Assembly: GCA_965226235.1 (NCBI GenBank)
Contig: OZ245335.1
Location: forward strand, 434,001-498,000
Direction of reading: 5' to 3'
From: CAYFZO01 sp965226235
GTDB taxonomy: Bacteria; Pseudomonadota; Gammaproteobacteria; Poriferisulfidales; Oxydemutatoraceae
DNA: 64,000 nucleotides
Shown here: positions 59,575-64,000 of the stretch, one piece after another
Position numbering within the stretch: position 1 is the stretch's first letter
Layout: each line of letters starts with the position of its first letter
The notes under the pieces: model-generated
What the model saw: the letters and a program-made list of their open reading frames with translations, nothing else
What the model was told of the DNA's origin: nothing
The model's database searches: none
Program-made: the position numbers and the translations under genes

Positions 59575-60537
59575 TCAGTACAATCTCGGATAATTGAACG
59601 ATTCGAACAAGCGTAAGGAAATCGTATGGATCAGATTCTCCGAGAGACGTTCCCACCAAAACCGGTAAGGGGTATATTCCACGATTTCTTGTAGCCCACC
59701 TATTGTTTCGGCCACATAACGCACATCGCCGAACGCGTCGATCAGGCCCAGTTCCAAGGCTTCTGCCCCGGTCCAGACCAAGCCGTCGAACAACTCCTGC
59801 CCCTCTGCCTTGAGCTTGCCTGCGCGCCCTTGTTTCACGCGCTCGATAAACTGTACATGAATTTGATCGAGCAGCCCTTGCATATGCGCGAGTTGTTCCG
59901 GGTTTTCAGGCAAAAACGGATCCAGCATCGCCTTGTTTTTTCCTGCTGGCGAAGGGGTAATCAGCCTGCGTTCGATCCCAAGGTTCTCGATTGTCCGGAC
60001 AAAGCCAAAGCCGTTAAAAATGACGCCGATCGACCCGATCAGGCTGGCTGGATTGGCGTAGATTTTTTCTGCGCTCGCTGCCACGTACATCCCCCCCGAA
60101 GCACACACGTCGGAAATGACCACGTAGAATGGTTTGTCGGGGTGCAGTTCTCGTAGTCGAGAAATTTCATCGGCTATATAGGCCGACTGCACCGGGCTCC
60201 CACCCGGCGTATTGATCTCAAGAATCACCAGCTTCGCCTCGGGGTTCGCAAAAGCCTCGCGCAACGAGTCATTGATCGCCTGAGCGCTGCTGCCCGTCAC
60301 GCCTCCGGCATCGGCAAAAATCGCGCCTTCCAGTTTGACCAGCGCGGCATGATCGCTGATCGCCCGCGGCGGACCATACGTACCAGATTCCGGCAGTAGC
60401 ACGAACGTCGCCACAAAAAACGCCAGTAGCCCCAGGAAAGCGAATCGGAAAAACAGCTTCCAGCGGCGTGCCCGTCGTTGCTCGTCGAGCTGCGCCCCTA
60501 CCAGGCGCACCAGTGCGTCGCGGTCTTCATCGGCCAT
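59575..60537 (-). CDS. sppA: Signal-peptide peptidase SppA-type S49 protease
   Basis: The 320-residue protein has one N-terminal transmembrane helix (FRFAFLGLLAFFVATFVLL) and a single S49 protease domain: EINTPGGSPVQSAYIADEI, the nucleophile Ser in VCASGGMYVAASA, and the Lys-side region SLIGSIGVIFNGF. It degrades signal-peptide remnants in the membrane. The short length is the bacterial single-domain form (the long SppA is doubled). It is convergent with maf and co-directional with rluC, a common neighbourhood. Confidence 0.92.
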   Translation of the reverse strand: MADEDRDALVRLVGAQLDEQRRARRWKLFFRFAFLGLLAFFVATFVLLPESGTYGPPRAISDHAALVKLEGAIFADAGGVTGSSAQAINDSLREAFANPEAKLVILEINTPGGSPVQSAYIADEISRLRELHPDKPFYVVISDVCASGGMYVAASAEKIYANPASLIGSIGVIFNGFGFVRTIENLGIERRLITPSPAGKNKAMLDPFLPENPEQLAHMQGLLDQIHVQFIERVKQGRAGKLKAEGQELFDGLVWTGAEALELGLIDAFGDVRYVAETIGGLQEIVEYTPYRFWWERLSENLIHTISLRLFESFNYPRLY

Positions 60538-60660
60538 GGTCTATTCCCCCTAATATAAGTTTCAATCGAACCCAGCAAAGCAGAGGCAAATCCTTTTCCA
60601 GGAAGGTCTCCAGGTTTCCGACCGAATCCATCCACGAATCCGGCGCACCGAGACTTCGGA

Positions 60661-61665
60661 TCAGGAACGACCAGCCTTTTCTTCCGTGGTTCCCTGCTCC
60701 TTCATTGTAACCAGCAACCCGCCGATGTCTTCAGGTAGCGGAGCCTTGAAGCTGTAGTTGCGTTCCAGGCAACGCAGGCGCAGGTCGCTTGCGTGCAAAA
60801 ACAACCGCCTCAAACCCAGGCTGTAAAAATAACGGTTGGCGGCATCATCACCGTAGCGGCGGTCGCCCGCGACCGGGTGACCACACGAGGCTGCGTGCAC
60901 CCGTATCTGGTGCATACGCCCGGTTCGTGGCATGACCTTCAACAAGGTGCAGCTACTGAAACGTGAAATGATCTCGAAATCGGTTGTCGCCGCTTTGCCA
61001 TGGCTGGCGTCGACGATCACTTTTTTTCTTCTCGCCTGGGGACTGATCGCCAGTGGCGCCGCAAAGCTCGACACACCCTCATTCCACGCTCCGGCTACGA
61101 GAGCGATGTAGGTCTTCTCCACCTGGCGCAAGCGGAAAGCACTCTGCACGCTGAGCAGCGCATCCCGTGTTTTTGCGAACAAAAGGCACCCGCTGGTGCT
61201 TCGATCCAATCGGTGCGCCAGGGACAAAAAACCTGCTCCGTCGTGCAGGTGGCGGGAAATTTCAACCAGTCCGAGGCTATGACGGCTGCCGCCGTGCACT
61301 GGCATGTAGCCTGACTTGTTTACCAGAAGAAGATGCTCGTCTTCAAAAATAATGCTGCACCTGAACTGCCTCAGTGACTCCTCGCTGACGGGCGGCAGGG
61401 ACGTCATGGCAACCTTCACTGGAGGCACCCGGACGGTGTCGCCCAGGTTCAGCTTGCGAGAAGGACGCGCACGCGCACCATTGACACGCACCTGTCCGGT
61501 GCGCACCAGACGATAGACATGGCCTTTTGGCACGGAACGGAAACGCGCAAACAGGTAGTTATCAAGCCGCTGCCCGCTACTATCGCTTCCCACGGGAAAA
61601 TGCTGCACCCGTGCTTCGTTTCCGTCTGGCGCGGGCGTTTGTTTCTCACGGCTCCCGGAACTCAC
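60661..61665 (-). CDS. rluC: 23S rRNA pseudouridine synthase RluC
   Basis: RluC makes pseudouridines in helix 39 and nearby of 23S rRNA (positions 955, 2504 and 2580 in E. coli numbering). An N-terminal S4 domain (RLDNYLFARFRSVPKGHVYR, VRVNGARARPSRKL) precedes the catalytic domain with Asp in AHRLDRSTSGCLLFAK and RTGRMHQIRVHAASCGHP. The 334-residue gene starts at a GTG (61663-61665). It is divergent from rne, the arrangement conserved in gammaproteobacteria. Confidence 0.93.
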   Translation of the reverse strand: MSSGSREKQTPAPDGNEARVQHFPVGSDSSGQRLDNYLFARFRSVPKGHVYRLVRTGQVRVNGARARPSRKLNLGDTVRVPPVKVAMTSLPPVSEESLRQFRCSIIFEDEHLLLVNKSGYMPVHGGSRHSLGLVEISRHLHDGAGFLSLAHRLDRSTSGCLLFAKTRDALLSVQSAFRLRQVEKTYIALVAGAWNEGVSSFAAPLAISPQARRKKVIVDASHGKAATTDFEIISRFSSCTLLKVMPRTGRMHQIRVHAASCGHPVAGDRRYGDDAANRYFYSLGLRRLFLHASDLRLRCLERNYSFKAPLPEDIGGLLVTMKEQGTTEEKAGRS

Positions 61666-61675
61666 GTCGTTTTGC

Positions 61676-61705
61676 TTGTATTCCCCGATGAGTTGGTGCT
61701 ATGAT
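61676..61705 (+). promoter_or_regulatory. Likely rne promoter with extended -10
   Basis: TTGTAT (61676-61681) and TATGAT (61700-61705) are separated by 18 bases, and TG sits one base before the -10 hexamer. Transcription would start near 61712. The position between divergent rluC and rne suits an rne promoter. Confidence 0.6.
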
Positions 61706-61711
61706 GAAAAG

Positions 61712-62085
61712 AATAAATGATGGATTTTAGTCCACATTGAGCAAGGGATTGCAACCAATTCAGAGATGCTCCGCACGCGTTGCCATAAAAGCAGATGCAT
61801 GCGCTGCCGCCAAGGCAGATGATTGAGCCTAGATACCAGGTCAGGTGCCCCCAGGGCAATTTGCAATCCCCTTTGGTGAATCATGCGTGCGCCCATGATG
61901 CACAGGAGTCATGCAACATAAGCGCACCACAGTAATTCAAACACTCGAATGAATATAACACCGCAGAATGCATCCGGTTTATTACCTGGCGGATCTATGT
62001 GCCTGCTGCAGAGGTATTTCCTCAAAGCTTCGCAGGCGGTCTCGCGGAAATCTATTCGCTTCGCAGAATTTATGAAAGGGAAACA
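61712..62085 (+). promoter_or_regulatory. Long rne 5' leader
   Basis: If the promoter call is right, the leader is about 374 bases, close to the E. coli rne leader of 361 bases through which RNase E degrades its own mRNA. I see no ORF of interest in it and several self-complementary words (for example around CATGCGTGCGCCCATGATGC). Autoregulation is inferred from position and length only. Confidence 0.5.
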
Positions 62086-64000
62086 TGAAAAAAATACTTA
62101 TCAACGCAGCTCAGAAAGAAGAGTTGCGCGTAGCAATCATAGATGAAAACAAACTCGTTGACCTTGATATCGACAAGCTATCCTCGGAACGAAAGAAAGG
62201 AAACATCTACAAAGGGAAAATAGCCCGCATCGAACCCGGCCTCGACGCTGTATTCGTAGACTACGGAGAGCCGAAGCACGGATTTCTCCCGTTCCGGGAA
62301 ATAGCGCCGGCTTATTACAAGGTCAACCAGTCCAACGAAGCCCGGAACGACTCAACGTCCCAGAAATCCCTGCGGCAAGGGCAATCCTTGTTGGTGCAGG
62401 TGCAGCGGGAAACCCGGGATAACAAGGGCGCCGCGCTGACTACTTTTCTCAGCCTCGCAGGGCGCTATCTGGTATTCATGCCGAACAGCCTGCGTCCCGG
62501 CGGTATCTCTCGCCGGATAGGAGAAAAGGATCGCAATAGCATGCGGGAAATGATTGCACAGCTTGATGTCGGCGACGAAGGGGCAAGCATTATTGCCCGC
62601 ACCCAGGGTGTCGGTCGCGACTTCAAGGCACTGCAACAGGATTTTGACAGCCTGAAAAAGCTTTGGGATTCGGTTCTCCAGGCTGCCAAAAGCCAGCCGG
62701 CGCCATTCCTGGTATACCAGGAGAGCAATATTGCCATCTGTGCCTTGCGCGATCATTTCAGCGAAGACATCGAAAAAATCATGATCGATAACGAAAAGAT
62801 ATTCGAGGACGCGCGCAGCTTCATCCACTTGGTGATGCCGGAACAGGCAGACAAACTACACCTGTATCAGGAACCGATACCATTGTTCGAATGCTATGGC
62901 ATAGAGGATCAGATCGAAGCAGCGTATCACCGTACTATGCTTCTGCCTTCGGGAGGATCATTGGCACTCGACCAGACCGAAGCCTTGCTATCGATCGACA
63001 TCAACTCGGGTAGAGCAACCAAGGCAGGCAACATCGAAGAAACCGCCTTGAACACCAACCTGGAGGCCGCCGAAGAAATCGCACTGCAACTACGGTTGCG
63101 CGACCTCGGCGGGTTGATCGTGATCGATTTCATCGACATGGAATCGATGACCAATCGCAAAATGGTTGAAGACCGCTTGTACAACGCGACCCGCGTGGAC
63201 CAGGCGCGCGTGCAATTCGACAAGATCTCACGCTTCGGGCTACTTGAAATGTCTCGCCAGCGCCTTCGCCCCTCGCTACAGGAATCAAACCATGTTCCGT
63301 GTCCACAATGCGAAGGCAAAGGCCTCGTGCGCAACCTCGAATCGAGTGCGCTCGCGGCGTTGCGCATGATGGAAAAAGCAGCCATCGGGGAGAACGGCAA
63401 TTGTGTGATCGCGCATCTCCCAATCGAAACCGCCAGTTTCCTGCTCAACAAGATGCGCGAGAAAATCGGTGAGATAGAAATGCGCCATGGCGCAAAACTG
63501 GTCGTTATACCGGACGCGCACATACACAAGCCGAGTATCCAGACACAGAAGCAGGTAAACGACGAGCATTTCCGTAAACCAACGAAAAAGCATACGCCAC
63601 CGACCCCTCAGCGCTATCTGGCGCAGGATAAGAAAAGGGAGGTAGATTCAGCGATCAATTTCATGCGCGGGGCAGCAAAGCCAAATCGCAAGTCTGGCCT
63701 TCTGTCCGGAATTTTCTCGATCTTTACGTCCAGGAAAAAGAACGACGCCACAACCACGGAAGAAAAAAAGGGGCGCGACAGAAAACAACAACGCCAGGCA
63801 AGCGGCAATAGCGACGGCAGAAGAGACGGCAATAGCGACGGCAGAAGAGACGGCAGAAAGGATCAAGGCAGAAGCAGCCGGCGGCGCTCGAACTCTCCCC
63901 GCAGGAGCAATCAACGCCGGAGCGCATCCATGGAAACTTCGGAGCAAAAAAACGAACCCAGGGGAAGAAGCGGCAACGAGCAATCTCGTCGCAACGCTTC
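62086..64000 (+). CDS. rne: Ribonuclease E, N-terminal and start of C-terminal region (cut by window edge)
   Basis: RNase E is the main mRNA-decay and rRNA/tRNA-processing endonuclease. Visible order: S1 domain (KGKIARIEPGLDAVFVDYG), 5'-sensor/RNase-H region, DNase-I-like catalytic domain with Asp in LLSIDINSGRAT and GGLIVIDFIDME, and Zn-link CPQCEGKG near residue 405. A disordered basic region with repeats of SDGRRDG follows and would hold degradosome sites. The start ATG at 62086 has AAAGGG upstream. The gene continues past 64000. RNase G is excluded by the long Arg-rich tail. Confidence 0.95.

Overview
The window is from a gammaproteobacterial chromosome. The riboflavin block ribD-ribE-ribBX-ribH-nusB-thiL-pgpA, the rpmF-plsX-fabH block, uvrC-pgsA beside tRNA genes, the divergent rluC/rne pair and a tmRNA tag ending ALAA all fit that class. 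I would not name a genus. Housekeeping DNA at both ends (1-19838 and 47751-64000) brackets an accessory island of about 28 kb that begins exactly at the 3' end of the tmRNA gene.

Left core (1-19838): a tightly overlapping minus-strand run carries gltX (cut by the window edge), pgpA, thiL, nusB, ribH, a RibB protein with a degenerate GTP cyclohydrolase II tail, ribE and ribD. Next come two tandem copies of a glyA-sulfatase unit. Each unit is headed by a divergent helical-repeat gene, truncated and frameshifted in copy 1 and intact in copy 2. The first 217 GlyA residues are identical between copies, while the sulfatases have diverged strongly. msrQ-msrP (periplasmic methionine sulfoxide repair), purL and ssrA follow.

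Island (19839-47750): a two-gene type II Thoeris-like system (TM-macro effector plus TIR protein) lies between two 126-bp copies of the ssrA 3' end, next to a mosaic purL scar. After unknown genes come a long SIR2 protein, a type III restriction-modification operon with a TIR-domain gene coupled to mod and a collapsed MntA/HepT relic before res, a second SIR2 protein and an orphan AbiEi antitoxin. Then comes a ruined BREX-like locus (DUF6079 fragment, AlbA_2 ATPase with one nonsense codon, methylase head) interrupted by an AAA ATPase-DUF4276 pair, and a membrane-anchored protein with thirteen near-identical TPR units. Remnants of IS3-family and IS110-family elements and a 435-bp direct repeat punctuate the island. 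Four separate NAD-directed modules (two TIR, two SIR2) lie within about 17 kb.

Right core (47751-64000): DUF2182/DUF1326 neighbours, tRNA-Leu and tRNA-Cys, an AlgZ/AlgR-like two-component pair, a damaged higBA locus with a 117-bp triplication, an oddly oriented tRNA-Gly, pgsA, uvrC, fabH, plsX, rpmF, maf, sppA, rluC and the 5' part of rne behind a long leader.

A recurring feature needs care. Many broken frames (sensor kinase, pgsA, uvrC, the DUF6079 fragment, one duplicated gene, tRNA-Gly) are +1 insertions in homopolymer runs. pgsA is normally essential, so some of these may be sequencing errors rather than real pseudogenes.
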